Shown here: positions 8,701 through 15,645 of the stretch, in pieces
Layout of the letters: each line of letters begins with the position of its first letter
How positions within the stretch are numbered: position 1 is the stretch's first letter
From: an uncultured Collinsella sp.
GTDB taxonomy: Bacteria; Actinomycetota; Coriobacteriia; Coriobacteriales; Coriobacteriaceae
DNA length: 51,554 nt
Direction: 5' to 3'
NCBI GenBank assembly: GCA_902472315.1
Contig: CABRNM010000011.1
Coordinates: forward strand, 1-51,554
The notes under the pieces: model-generated
Told to the model about the DNA's origin: nothing
The model's input: the letters and a program-made list of their open reading frames with translations, nothing else
Database searches by the model: none
Program-made: the position numbers and the translations under genes

Positions 8701-9388
8701 GGCGCGCCTGACCGCGCTTTCCGAGTTCCAGGACCTGGGCAGCGGCATGCGCATCGCCATGCGCGACCTGGAGATCCGCGGCGCCGGTTCGCTCATGGGC
8801 GCCGAGCAGCACGGCAACCTGTCGAGCGTGGGCTTTGACCTGTTTACGCAGATGCTGGGCCAGGCTGTGGCCGAGGCGCGCGGCGACGACGATGCCGGTG
8901 TGGAGGCGGCGAGCGTGGGCATCAACCTGCCGGCCGACTACTTCTTGTCCGAGGAGTATATGCCGGCGGTGGACCAGCGCGTGCTCGTGTACCGTAAGCT
9001 CGCGGCAGCCGAGGACCTGGAGAGCATCGACGAGGTGCAGGAGGAGACCGAGGCCGCGCACGGCGAGCTGCCGTTGGCGGGACTCAACCTGTTCAACCGC
9101 GCACGCATCCGTATTCGCGGTGAGCGCCTGGGGCTCGAGAGCGTCACGCTCAGCGGTGGTCGCATCACGTTTTTGGGCGTCGACGTGCCCAAGAAGGTGG
9201 CTTTTGAACTAAAGACCCGCTATGGCGCGGTGAACTTTCCCAAGAGTCGCAAGCTCTCCGTGCCCTACAAGGCGGGCGCCGGTGCGGGCAGCGGCCTGGG
9301 CCGCGGCCTCGACGCCAACGACGGCACCGGTCCGGTGGCCGCGGCACTCATGCTGTTGCAGCAATTAGGCGCGAGCGACGATGACTAA
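5756..9388 (+). CDS. mfd: Transcription-repair coupling factor Mfd
   Basis: 1210 residues, near the usual length of about 1150-1200. Mfd is a cytoplasmic ATP-driven DNA translocase that removes stalled RNA polymerase and recruits UvrA. Visible domains are a UvrB-like N-terminal region, a CarD/RNA-polymerase-interaction domain at about 530-630 (FPFKPGDYVVHATHGI), a DEAD-type helicase with Walker A 'GDVGFGKTE' near 681, 'IIDEEQRFG' near 782, 'LSATPIPRT', 'GRVGRS' near 956, and a C-terminal TRCF domain. The start was chosen for the GGAGGA site 9 bases before the ATG. It appears to be transcribed alone behind the leader hairpin. Confidence 0.97.
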   Translation: MLIHRIAAQLYTAEALQTVEAGLDAGEDVTLAVSQSGRTLMAAAQFARRPRPTVYIVSGEDAADRAARSLAAYVGLAHVCRFPERKDYPWREQAPDDAVVAQRCEALGRIVRGDNCIMVASARALLRCVPPVESRYWESTTFAVGEEIPFDEVPQRLVGMGYANAGAADAPGLFRVHGDTVEVFPAQEKAPVRIEFFGDEIDRIRRMVSSTGQTIGNEDSIEIFPCRELALTDEAVHNMHVALYRASQDDSKLAALLEMVDARIVTPELDRFLPVMYGQTVSPLSHVSGKALVVLSEPRSLFDDCLRAYEDIEARAGEAGVDRLDGLYVRVQQLDFGSQQRLNYVSIIRAGGAVTAELKIEQPAIAGSDNRFMTRIQEVVGKRYACVFAIPDRGARESMELTFGDEGITFEESLTAAPENAGAIGDRVRVAAADSADRAARQEAHASIRERRADALNARSLEAGAAQAAAGAAVPTISRGRVTFVDAALPQGVVVPDANLAVFSIADLNARMDANRARSRRKVDITQITFPFKPGDYVVHATHGIALFSEIARQEVGGKERDYFLLEYADGDKLYVPLEQVDRITRYVGPDGDKPRLTRLNTADWTRATNKARKNAKKLAFDLVDLYTRRSSITGIACPPDTPEQIEMEESFPYDETRDQLEAIADIKADMEAPKPMDRLLCGDVGFGKTEVALRAAFKCVDSGRQVMVLCPTTILAQQHYETFFERFAPFGLEVEVLSRFRTPAQQKRALKAFAEGTIDVLIGTHRLLSADVNPKNLGLVIIDEEQRFGVQHKEQLKNLREQIDVLTLSATPIPRTMQMATSGVRDMSLITTPPTGRRPVIVHVGEYDPDVVSAAIRLEVGRGGQVYYVSNRVKTIDDAVARVHEAAPEARVGVAHGKMSPREVEDVMIEFATKKIDVLIATTIVESGIDNATANTLIIEDSQRLGLAQLYQLKGRVGRSATQAYAYFMFPGELPLTEEATARLTALSEFQDLGSGMRIAMRDLEIRGAGSLMGAEQHGNLSSVGFDLFTQMLGQAVAEARGDDDAGVEAASVGINLPADYFLSEEYMPAVDQRVLVYRKLAAAEDLESIDEVQEETEAAHGELPLAGLNLFNRARIRIRGERLGLESVTLSGGRITFLGVDVPKKVAFELKTRYGAVNFPKSRKLSVPYKAGAGAGSGLGRGLDANDGTGPVAAALMLLQQLGASDDD

Positions 9389-9476
9389 CAAGTAGGGGGT
9401 GTGGCGGGGCAGAGCTACCAGTTGTTCTTTGCCCTGCCACCTCGCAGGTTGATTCCAGCCCCATCGAAAGGAAAGC

Positions 9477-10340
9477 ATGTTCGGATACATCTACAAGAAA
9501 GATGTCGCCATTATCGCGGTTGTCCTGTGCCTTTGTCTGGGCGTGGGCAGCTTCTTTGATTATCAGATTTCGAGTGCGCTGTTCAACATCGGCAGCATGT
9601 ACGGTCGCTTTGTCGAGGCGGCCGGCGAGCTGCCGTTCGAGCTGACGGCGAGCGTCGCGGGCGTCATGCTCGTGCGCTCGGTACGCCCCGATTCCAAGGC
9701 GAGCAAGTGGCTCGCCGCGCTGGGCGTTCTGATCAACGTGTGCCTGGTCGGCTACGAGATTATCGGATCGCTGCGCGTCGGCGGCAAGCTTATTGCGTTT
9801 CAGCTGGTTCTGACGTTTGCGTTGGTCATCGCAGCCAACCTCATCGCCTATCGCCTCACGCGCGACACCGAGCCCGACGAGCTCACGCGCTGGGCGTTGA
9901 TGGTGCTTGCCGTGTGGGTCGCTCAGGCCATTATTCTCAACGTCATTGTTAAACCGTTGTGGTCGCGCCCGCGCATGCGCGTGATCGAGGTCACGCCGGG
10001 GCTCAATTTTCAGCCGTGGTGGGTGATCGGCAATCCCGACAAGTGGAGCTATATCGCCGCCGGCGTGATCAAGGACGGGTTCAAGTCGTTTGCGAGTGGA
10101 CACACGGCGCACGCGGCGATCGGCCTTATGCTCGCCGGGCTTCCTGCAGCCGCCTTTAAGGAAAAGCCGTCGCGCCGCCGCGTGGTCTTTTGGACGGCGG
10201 CTGCCGTAGCGGCGCTCGTCGCGTTTGGCCGCATCGTGATTGGAGCACACTTTTTGAGCGACGTGAGCTGCGGTTTTGCCCTGGTACTGGCACTTGAGTG
10301 CCTTGCTGCGCGCATTGCCTATCCCAACGGCGTACAATAG
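9477..10340 (+). CDS. PAP2-family membrane phosphatase
   Basis: 287 residues with about six hydrophobic segments beginning 'AIIAVVLCLCLGVGSFF'. The PAP2 (type 2 phosphatidic acid phosphatase) signature is present: 'KPLWSRPR', then 'FASGHTAH' near 202 (Ala replaces the usual Pro of PSGH), then 'GRIVIGAHFLSD' (Arg-x5-His-x3-Asp). Such enzymes dephosphorylate lipid phosphates such as phosphatidate, PG-phosphate or undecaprenyl pyrophosphate at the membrane. The substrate cannot be told from sequence. The ATG follows GAAAGGA. It lies between mfd and an aldolase gene with short gaps on the same strand. Confidence 0.85.
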   Translation: MFGYIYKKDVAIIAVVLCLCLGVGSFFDYQISSALFNIGSMYGRFVEAAGELPFELTASVAGVMLVRSVRPDSKASKWLAALGVLINVCLVGYEIIGSLRVGGKLIAFQLVLTFALVIAANLIAYRLTRDTEPDELTRWALMVLAVWVAQAIILNVIVKPLWSRPRMRVIEVTPGLNFQPWWVIGNPDKWSYIAAGVIKDGFKSFASGHTAHAAIGLMLAGLPAAAFKEKPSRRRVVFWTAAAVAALVAFGRIVIGAHFLSDVSCGFALVLALECLAARIAYPNGVQ

Positions 10341-10385
10341 CTCCGTTTGAATCATCTGGCCGATACCCGGTAAGAGAGGATTGCC

Positions 10386-11411
10386 ATGCTCGCGTTTAAC
10401 AACGACTATTCCCACGGCGCACATCCGGCGGTGCTGCAGGCGCTCGTCGACACCAATATGGAGCCGCAGTCCGGATACGGTACCGATGCGCACACCGAGC
10501 GTGCCAAGCAGCTTATCCGCGAGGCCTGCCAGGCCCCCGATGCCGACGTGTTTTTTCTGGTGGGCGGCACGCAGGCCAACGCGACGGTGATCGACATGCT
10601 GCTCGCGCCGTACGAGGGCGTCGTTGCTGCCGAGACCGGCCACGTCGCCTGCCACGAGGCGGGCGCCATCGAGTTTGGCGGCCACAAGGTGCTCACCATC
10701 CCCGGCTATGAGGGCAAGATGCACGCCGAGGACCTCGAGAACTATGTCCAGGTATTCTACGAAAACGAGAGCTACGAGCACACGGTGTTTCCGGGTGCCG
10801 TGTACGTGAGTCTATCGACCGAGTACGGCACGCTGTACTCCAAGGCCGAGCTTGCGGCGATTCACGCAGTGTGCCAGAAGCGCCAGATTCCGCTGTTTGT
10901 GGATGGCGCCCGCCTGGCCTATGCGCTGGCGGCCGATGAGTGCGACATTATCCTGCCCGAGCTGGCGCAGCTGTGTGACGTGTTCTACATCGGCGGCACC
11001 AAGTGCGGCGCTCTGTGCGGCGAGGCCGTGGTGTTTTGCGGCATGCACGCCCCGGCGCATCCCATTCCGCGTATTAAGCAGCACGGCGCGCTGTTGGCCA
11101 AGGGCCGCCTCACGGGCGTGCAGTTTGAGGCGCTCTTTACCGACGGCCTGTATTTTGAGATTGGTCGCCAGGCGATTGAGACCGCGCAGGCGCTTCGTCG
11201 CGTGCTGCACGAGCGCGGCTACCAGTTCTTCTTGGAGACGCCCACAAACCAGCAGTTTGTGATTCTGCCCAACGAGGACATGGCCCGCATTCGCGAGCAT
11301 GCGGCGATCGAGTACTGGGAAAAGTACGACGATACCCACACGGTGGTGCGTTTTTGCACCAGCTGGGCCACGACGCAGGAGGATATCGACGCGTTGGCGG
11401 CTGTCCTGTAG
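10386..11411 (+). CDS. Threonine aldolase-family PLP enzyme (beta-eliminating lyase)
   Basis: 341 residues, the usual length for low-specificity L-threonine aldolases, which split threonine or allo-threonine into glycine and acetaldehyde. Fold-type I landmarks are 'GGTQAN' near 60 (phosphate binding), His/Glu in 'TGHVACHEAGA' near 85, 'FVDGARL' with Asp173, and 'GGTKCGA' with the PLP-binding Lys206. The opening 'FNNDYSHGAHPAVLQAL' and 'GYGTDAHT' fit this family. The start follows an AGAGAGG site and the gene is 45 bases downstream of the PAP2 gene. Activity on other beta-hydroxy amino acids is possible. Confidence 0.88.
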   Translation: MLAFNNDYSHGAHPAVLQALVDTNMEPQSGYGTDAHTERAKQLIREACQAPDADVFFLVGGTQANATVIDMLLAPYEGVVAAETGHVACHEAGAIEFGGHKVLTIPGYEGKMHAEDLENYVQVFYENESYEHTVFPGAVYVSLSTEYGTLYSKAELAAIHAVCQKRQIPLFVDGARLAYALAADECDIILPELAQLCDVFYIGGTKCGALCGEAVVFCGMHAPAHPIPRIKQHGALLAKGRLTGVQFEALFTDGLYFEIGRQAIETAQALRRVLHERGYQFFLETPTNQQFVILPNEDMARIREHAAIEYWEKYDDTHTVVRFCTSWATTQEDIDALAAVL

Positions 11412-11429
11412 CCTGATGTAATGACAAGG

Positions 11430-11473
11430 GGCCGCCCTGCGCCTGGGCTTGGCGCAGGGCGGCCTTTGCTTTT
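11430..11473 (+). terminator. Terminator after the aldolase gene
   Basis: A perfect 13-bp GC-rich stem (GGCCGCCCTGCGC with GCGCAGGGCGGCC), a 9-nt loop and the tail TTTGCTTTT. Confidence 0.88.
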
Positions 11474-11488
11474 GGGGAGAAGGGTTGT

Positions 11489-12079
11489 ATGACCGAGATG
11501 TCCGAGCCGACGATTCGCCTGGCGACGCCCGGAGACGCACCGGCGTTGCTTGCCATCTATGAGCCGTATGTGCGCCAGACGGCGATTACCTGCGAATACG
11601 AGGTGCCGAGCGTTGAGGAGTTCGCCGGGCGCATCGAGCGTACGCTCAAGCGCTATCCGTATTTGGTGATGGAGTTGGACGGGCGTCCGGTAGGCTATGC
11701 CTACGTGAGTCCGCTTAACAGCCGCGAGGCATACGACTGGTCGGTCGAGACATCGATCTACCTGGCGCGCGATGTACGCCACGGCGGGCTGGGCCGCAAG
11801 CTGCACGATGCGCTCAAGCAATGCCTGATCGCGATGGGCATCACCAACATGTGCGCGCTCATTGCCGTGCCGCACGATAAGGACGACGAGTATCTGACGC
11901 ACAACAGTCAGGATTTCCATGCCCATATGGGATATCGCCTGGTGGGCGCCTTCGACCGCTGCGCCCAAAAGTTCGGCCGCTGGTACGACATGTGCTGGAT
12001 GGAGCTGGTCCTGGCCGAGCGCACACCCAACCAACCCAAACCAATCTGGTTCCCCGACCTCCCCAAACCCACCATTTAG
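11489..12079 (+). CDS. GNAT N-acetyltransferase, phosphinothricin-acetyltransferase-like
   Basis: 196 residues of the GNAT fold, most like the Pat/Bar-type group: 'IRLATPGDAPALLAIYEPYV' at the N-terminus, 'VGYAYVSPLNSREAYDWSVETSIYL', the acetyl-CoA loop 'RHGGLGRKLHDAL' (Q/R-x-x-G-x-G/A), and 'HAHMGYRLVGAF'. It probably transfers acetyl groups from acetyl-CoA to an amine; the substrate is not known and antibiotic or herbicide resistance should not be assumed. The stop codon lies inside a copy of a dispersed palindromic repeat shared with the convergent GntR gene. Confidence 0.85.
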   Translation: MTEMSEPTIRLATPGDAPALLAIYEPYVRQTAITCEYEVPSVEEFAGRIERTLKRYPYLVMELDGRPVGYAYVSPLNSREAYDWSVETSIYLARDVRHGGLGRKLHDALKQCLIAMGITNMCALIAVPHDKDDEYLTHNSQDFHAHMGYRLVGAFDRCAQKFGRWYDMCWMELVLAERTPNQPKPIWFPDLPKPTI

Positions 12080-12102
12080 GGACAGGTTTATTTTGGCAGG
12101 TT
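12072..12102 (+). repeat. Dispersed palindromic repeat, family 1, copy A (partial)
   Basis: Matches the core GGGACAGGTTTATTTTGGCA found in four other places. It spans the 21-base gap between two convergent stop codons and supplies both: TAG of the acetyltransferase and, on the other strand, TAA of the GntR gene. Confidence 0.85.
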
Positions 12103-12823
12103 AGCCGATGGGCTCGGTGTATTTGGCGCGGTCGGTGCGCTGGATGCGCTTGGAGACGTGGAGCGGGCGGCCGTCGGTGTCGTAGACGTAGTCGGTGATC
12201 AGAATCAGCGCCTGCCCGCGCTCAACGTTGAGCAAAAACGCCTCGTTTTGCGAGGCATAGCACACCTCAAAGGTCTTGTGCCCCTGTGCCGGTGCGCGAT
12301 GGAATTCCTGGCGCAGCGTGGCGTAGAGCGAACCGTTGATATCGCGATCGATGAGCGTCTCGAAGCTTGGCGGCAGGTAGGTGGTCTCCAAGCACAGCGG
12401 CGCGTCGTTCAGGTAGCGCAGGCGGACAAGTTTGACGAGTTTGCTGCCCACGGCGGCGTCAAAAAACTTGGCTATGCTGCCGGCCGCCTTGGCAAAGCCC
12501 GAGTCCACGGTGCGCGTGGTGGGCTTCATGCCCTGGCCTTCGACCTGCTTGGTATAGCTCGAAAACACCAGGTTGTTCTCGTGGAGCGCGGGCGTGTCGG
12601 CCACAAAGGCGCCACGCCCGCGCTCGGTGCGCACCAGGCCCTCATCAACGAGCACCTTAAGGGCGTGGCGCACGGTGCTGCGCGACAGGCCCGATTCGTC
12701 CATGAGTTCCATCTCGGACGGCAGCTTGTCTCCGCGTGCGTAGATGCCGGCGGCGATGCGGTCGCGAAGCGTACCCGCCAAGCGTTCGTATTGGCTCAGT
12801 TTCTTTTTAGATGAGACGCTCAT
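12101..12823 (-). CDS. GntR-family regulator with UTRA domain (regulator 1)
   Basis: 240 residues. The N-terminal winged helix-turn-helix (about 10-75) has 'GDKLPSEMELMDESGLSRSTVRHAL' in segments typical of GntR, and 'ERGRGAFV' at its end. The C-terminal UTRA domain (about 95-235) binds small phosphorylated ligands in the HutC/FrlR/NagR group. It is transcribed divergently from the SIS-domain gene at 13029, and the shared 205-base gap carries repeated ACTTGTATGC-type sites, so it most likely represses that gene and itself, with a sugar-amine phosphate as inducer. The ATG has only a weak ribosome binding site. The ligand is inferred. Confidence 0.92.
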   Translation of the reverse strand: MSVSSKKKLSQYERLAGTLRDRIAAGIYARGDKLPSEMELMDESGLSRSTVRHALKVLVDEGLVRTERGRGAFVADTPALHENNLVFSSYTKQVEGQGMKPTTRTVDSGFAKAAGSIAKFFDAAVGSKLVKLVRLRYLNDAPLCLETTYLPPSFETLIDRDINGSLYATLRQEFHRAPAQGHKTFEVCYASQNEAFLLNVERGQALILITDYVYDTDGRPLHVSKRIQRTDRAKYTEPIG

Positions 12824-12841
12824 ATTGCCAACCTATATCTA

Positions 12842-12990
12842 ACTTGTATGCTTAACTAAGCAAGCATGTATTCAACACAACAATAAAATCGCTGGTAACG
12901 AGTAATCGAAAACCTTAGCAGCAGAATTTCTAAGTCAAATATAGCATACAACTAGTCGACATAACCAAAACATGTATGTAACTTGTATGC
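12842..12990. promoter_or_regulatory. Divergent promoter region with GntR operator-like sites
   Basis: ACTTGTATGC occurs at 12842-12851 and 12981-12990, and its inverse GCATACAACT at 12944-12953; related ATGTAT sequences sit between. This AT-rich region is unlike its surroundings and separates regulator 1 from the first SIS gene, so these are likely operators of regulator 1. Confidence 0.65.
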
Positions 12991-13028
12991 CATCGAGAGC
13001 ATCAAACGAGAAGAAAGGCTGATGCACG

Positions 13029-14021
13029 ATGACTACTCAGGAACAGGTTAAGGATGTCGTCTCCCAGGTTTTGGCTGACAAGGCAGACAAGGGCGGCATC
13101 AAGCGCGTCGTGTGGATTGGCGCCGGCGGATCCAACGGCGGCAACTATCCTGCCCAGTACTTTATGGAGCACGAGGCCACGCAGGTCGTGAGCTCCAGCT
13201 ACACCAGCAACGAGTTCGTGCACGCCACGCCCGCCTATGTCAACGAGAACACCCTGGCCGTCGTCGTGTCCATGCGCGGCACCAAGGAGACCATCGTCGC
13301 CGCCCAGGTCGCCAAGGACCACGGCGCCAGCACCATCGCCATCTATGTTGACGAGTCCGGCCTCACCGAGGTCTGCGACTACAAGATCCAGTACGACAGC
13401 CTGGCCGTCGACGAGTCCTGCATGGGCCGTACCAACTCCGCCGTCGTGACCATGATCGCCATGGAGCTCACGCAGCAGACCGAGGGCTATGCCGAGTACG
13501 AGACCGCTATGGCCGCCTTCGACTTGGTCGACCCCATCTATCGCAAGGCCGTCGAGTACACCCGTCCGCTCGCTGCCAAGTGGGCCGAGCAGAACGCCGA
13601 CAAGCCCTGCATCAACGTGATGGCTCAGGGTCCGCTCTTTGGTGCCGCCTACGTCTTTAGCATCTGCAACGTGCAGGAGATGCTGCAGATCGACTCTTGC
13701 ACCATCAACACCTGCGACTTCTTCCACGGCCCCTTCGAGATCCTGGACAAGCGCACCTCGCTGTTCCAGCTCATCAGCGTCGGCCGCAGCCGCTGCAACG
13801 ACGAGCGCGGCATCCGCTTCGTCAACCAGTACGGTGGCGAGCGCGTCTATCAGCTCGACGCCAAGGAGCTCGGCCTCAACGACATCAAGGACAGCGTGAG
13901 CGAGTACTTCAACCACCTGATCTTTGCCCCGATCCTCAACAACGTGTACATGCGCGCGCTCTCTGCCGTCACCCACAAGGACTACATGACGCGCCGCTAC
14001 ATGTGGAAGCTGGACTACTAG
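13029..14021 (+). CDS. SIS-domain sugar-phosphate deglycase/isomerase 1 (FrlB-like)
   Basis: 330 residues with two SIS (sugar isomerase) domains as in FrlB, GfrE/GfrF, FraB and the isomerase half of GlmS. 'VVWIGAGGSNGG' near 28 is the first phosphosugar-binding loop; 'VVSMRGTKETI' is the second. The C-terminal 'TRRYMWKLDY' is shared with the other three SIS proteins here. The family cleaves 6-phosphorylated Amadori compounds into sugar 6-phosphate and an amine or amino acid. In the motif that reads GEYFHG in SIS2 and SIS3 this protein has CDFFHG, with Asp in place of Glu, so its substrate or chemistry may differ. It is divergent from regulator 1 and starts with the ATG at 13029 after AAAGG. 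Confidence 0.85.
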   Translation: MTTQEQVKDVVSQVLADKADKGGIKRVVWIGAGGSNGGNYPAQYFMEHEATQVVSSSYTSNEFVHATPAYVNENTLAVVVSMRGTKETIVAAQVAKDHGASTIAIYVDESGLTEVCDYKIQYDSLAVDESCMGRTNSAVVTMIAMELTQQTEGYAEYETAMAAFDLVDPIYRKAVEYTRPLAAKWAEQNADKPCINVMAQGPLFGAAYVFSICNVQEMLQIDSCTINTCDFFHGPFEILDKRTSLFQLISVGRSRCNDERGIRFVNQYGGERVYQLDAKELGLNDIKDSVSEYFNHLIFAPILNNVYMRALSAVTHKDYMTRRYMWKLDY

Positions 14022-14379
14022 GGGATAGAGCGGCCTAACAGCTCGATATCCTCATAAGTTGCGGTGGAATAGTTCCTGTTTGGGGGTCTGAAGCCTCTAT
14101 TCAGGAACTATTTCACCGCAACTGAATTCATGGCGGCACTTGGGGACGTTCCTTTTCTGCCGGCAGTTGGGGACAGTCCTAGTCGTTGGGGACGTTCTTA
14201 AACGACTAGTCATTCAGGAACGTCCCCAACGACTACTCATTTAAGTACGTCCCCAATGAGTACCCAATGAGTGTGTGGGCGAGCAGATTTTTCCGTTCGG
14301 CGATTTGTGTCTTGAAAAATGTATATAACGACTATAACGTAGTGTGAAACATATTGGAAACAATACCGAGGAGGCTGCG
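14022..14379. repeat. Intergenic region with two long palindromes
   Basis: No gene seen. Palindrome one (14057-14123) has 22-bp arms beginning AGTTGCGGTG with one G:U pair. Palindrome two (14181-14234) has perfect 17-bp arms, AGTCGTTGGGGACGTTC and its complement; variants of GGGGACGTTC or GGGGACG recur beside it at about 14141 and 14247. Neither has a T tract typical of a terminator. The promoter of the exporter gene lies at the right end. Confidence 0.7.
14321..14340 (+). promoter_or_regulatory. Operator-like TATAACG direct repeat upstream of exporter gene
   Basis: Two TATAACG units 9 bases apart (14324 and 14333) in an AT-rich patch. A similar arrangement, inverted, precedes the PTS operon (15600-15620), and TATAACGT or its complement also precedes the GntR gene at 21652 and the SIS gene at 37569. 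Confidence 0.45.
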
Positions 14380-15462
14380 TTGAAGAAAAGCAATCTGGGC
14401 TATGTGCTGGTGCTGGTCGCCGCGCTTATGTGGGGCAGCATCGGAATCTTTGTTAACGGAATATCGGCCCTGGGTGTTTCGTCTCAGAGCATGGCGGCCT
14501 TTCGCTTGTTGGTCGGAGCGCTTATCTTGGCGCCGGTCCTGATGTTTATGGGCTGCCGTCCGGGTGAGGGGTCTACCGTGGCTCAGGGTCCGCTGGCCCT
14601 GTTCAAGGCAAGCCCTAAAGAGCTTGTTCCCTGCGCGCTTGTCGGTATCGTCGGCCTGGCCGCCGCCAACACCTGCTATTACGAGTGCATGGGCGAGGTG
14701 GGCATGTCCACGGCCTCGGTGCTGCTCTACACCTCGCCGGTGTTTGGCGTCGTGCTCGGCCGCGTGCTTTATCGCGAGGACGTGACCCCCAACAAGCTCG
14801 TTGCCATTATCTTTAACATCGTTGGCTGCGTGCTTGCAGTGACCAATGGCGACCTTTCCGGTTTCCATTTTTCGGTTTGGGGCGTCACGTCGGGCGTGAT
14901 TGCAGGCCTTTGTGGTGCGTCGCTTGCGGTGTTTAGCCGAATAGCAACCAAGACGGTCCACCCGCTGGCTGTCACGTTTTGGGGCTTTGTTTTTGGCGGT
15001 GCGGTTATGGCGGCTATCGCGGCTCCGTGGCCGGATGTCGCCGCGGCAATGTCGCCACAGCTGCTGCTGCTGTTCCTTGGCTTTGGGCTCATCCCCACAG
15101 CCGTGGCCTACATCTTATATATGCAGGGTCTGTCCATGGGGCTCGAGACATCGAAAGTTCCCGTCGTAATGTCATTCGAGACGGTCGTCACCGTACTGGT
15201 GGGCATTGGTGTCTATGCCGAGTCCGCCGGCGCGATCAAGGTTCTGGGCATTGTGCTTGTGCTCGCGTCCATCCTGATCATGAACACCGACTTCTCCAAG
15301 CTGCGCAACAGTGTGTTTGTCGGTCATGTCATTGAGAGCATGACCTTTAAGCCCAACGCGTGGTGGACCGAAAAATCTCAGGACATGGATCTGTTTAAGG
15401 AACGCACCGGCATCGCGCTGGAACCCACCGTGCAGGAAAGCCCCTGGTACTTCGTGCGATAG
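14380..15462 (+). CDS. EamA/DMT-family transporter
   Basis: 360 residues from a TTG start that sits 5 bases after GAGGAG; a GTG at 14344 in the same frame would add 12 residues but has no such site. Ten hydrophobic segments form two EamA repeats ('LVLVAALMWGSIGIFVNGIS' and the second beginning near 'SVWGVTSGVIAGLCGASLAV'). A hydrophilic tail of about 45 residues follows the last segment, ending 'ESPWYFVR'. Members of this superfamily export amino acids and other metabolites. Lying between two SIS deglycase modules, it could export the amino acid or amine released by deglycation, but this is inference. Confidence 0.85.
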   Translation: MKKSNLGYVLVLVAALMWGSIGIFVNGISALGVSSQSMAAFRLLVGALILAPVLMFMGCRPGEGSTVAQGPLALFKASPKELVPCALVGIVGLAAANTCYYECMGEVGMSTASVLLYTSPVFGVVLGRVLYREDVTPNKLVAIIFNIVGCVLAVTNGDLSGFHFSVWGVTSGVIAGLCGASLAVFSRIATKTVHPLAVTFWGFVFGGAVMAAIAAPWPDVAAAMSPQLLLLFLGFGLIPTAVAYILYMQGLSMGLETSKVPVVMSFETVVTVLVGIGVYAESAGAIKVLGIVLVLASILIMNTDFSKLRNSVFVGHVIESMTFKPNAWWTEKSQDMDLFKERTGIALEPTVQESPWYFVR

Positions 15463-15585
15463 AGGATTGTGCGCGGCGTCTGACCTGGGGTTATCCAGCC
15501 AGCGCCGGCCTATCCAGCCCCAACGTTTCAAGTACGTTAAACCCGTCAACGGTCGATTTTCACCCGCGAACGGTCTTTATACTAA

Positions 15586-15640
15586 TTAGCAATATAGGCA
15601 ACGTATAAGACGTTATAATGACCATAACGAAAAGGAGGAG
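15586..15640 (+). promoter_or_regulatory. Promoter and operator region of the PTS operon
   Basis: A perfect -10 box TATAAT at 15614-15619 overlaps an operator-like palindromic stretch (ACGTATAAGACGTTATA, 15601-15617). A strong AAAGGAGGAGG ribosome binding site (15631-15641) precedes the first PTS gene. No clear -35 box is seen, which would fit an activator or an operator-covered promoter. Confidence 0.6.
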
Positions 15641-15645
15641 GCAAG

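Noticed and set aside
5603..9061. A very long open frame (over 1100 codons) on the strand opposite mfd
   Set aside because: It is a shadow of the mfd codon pattern in GC-rich DNA: the protein is His/Arg/Leu-rich without domains, and mfd is unmistakable on the other strand.
9348..10781. Long minus-strand frame opposite the PAP2 and aldolase genes
   Set aside because: It spans two genes and a promoter gap, has no ribosome binding site and no recognisable domains.
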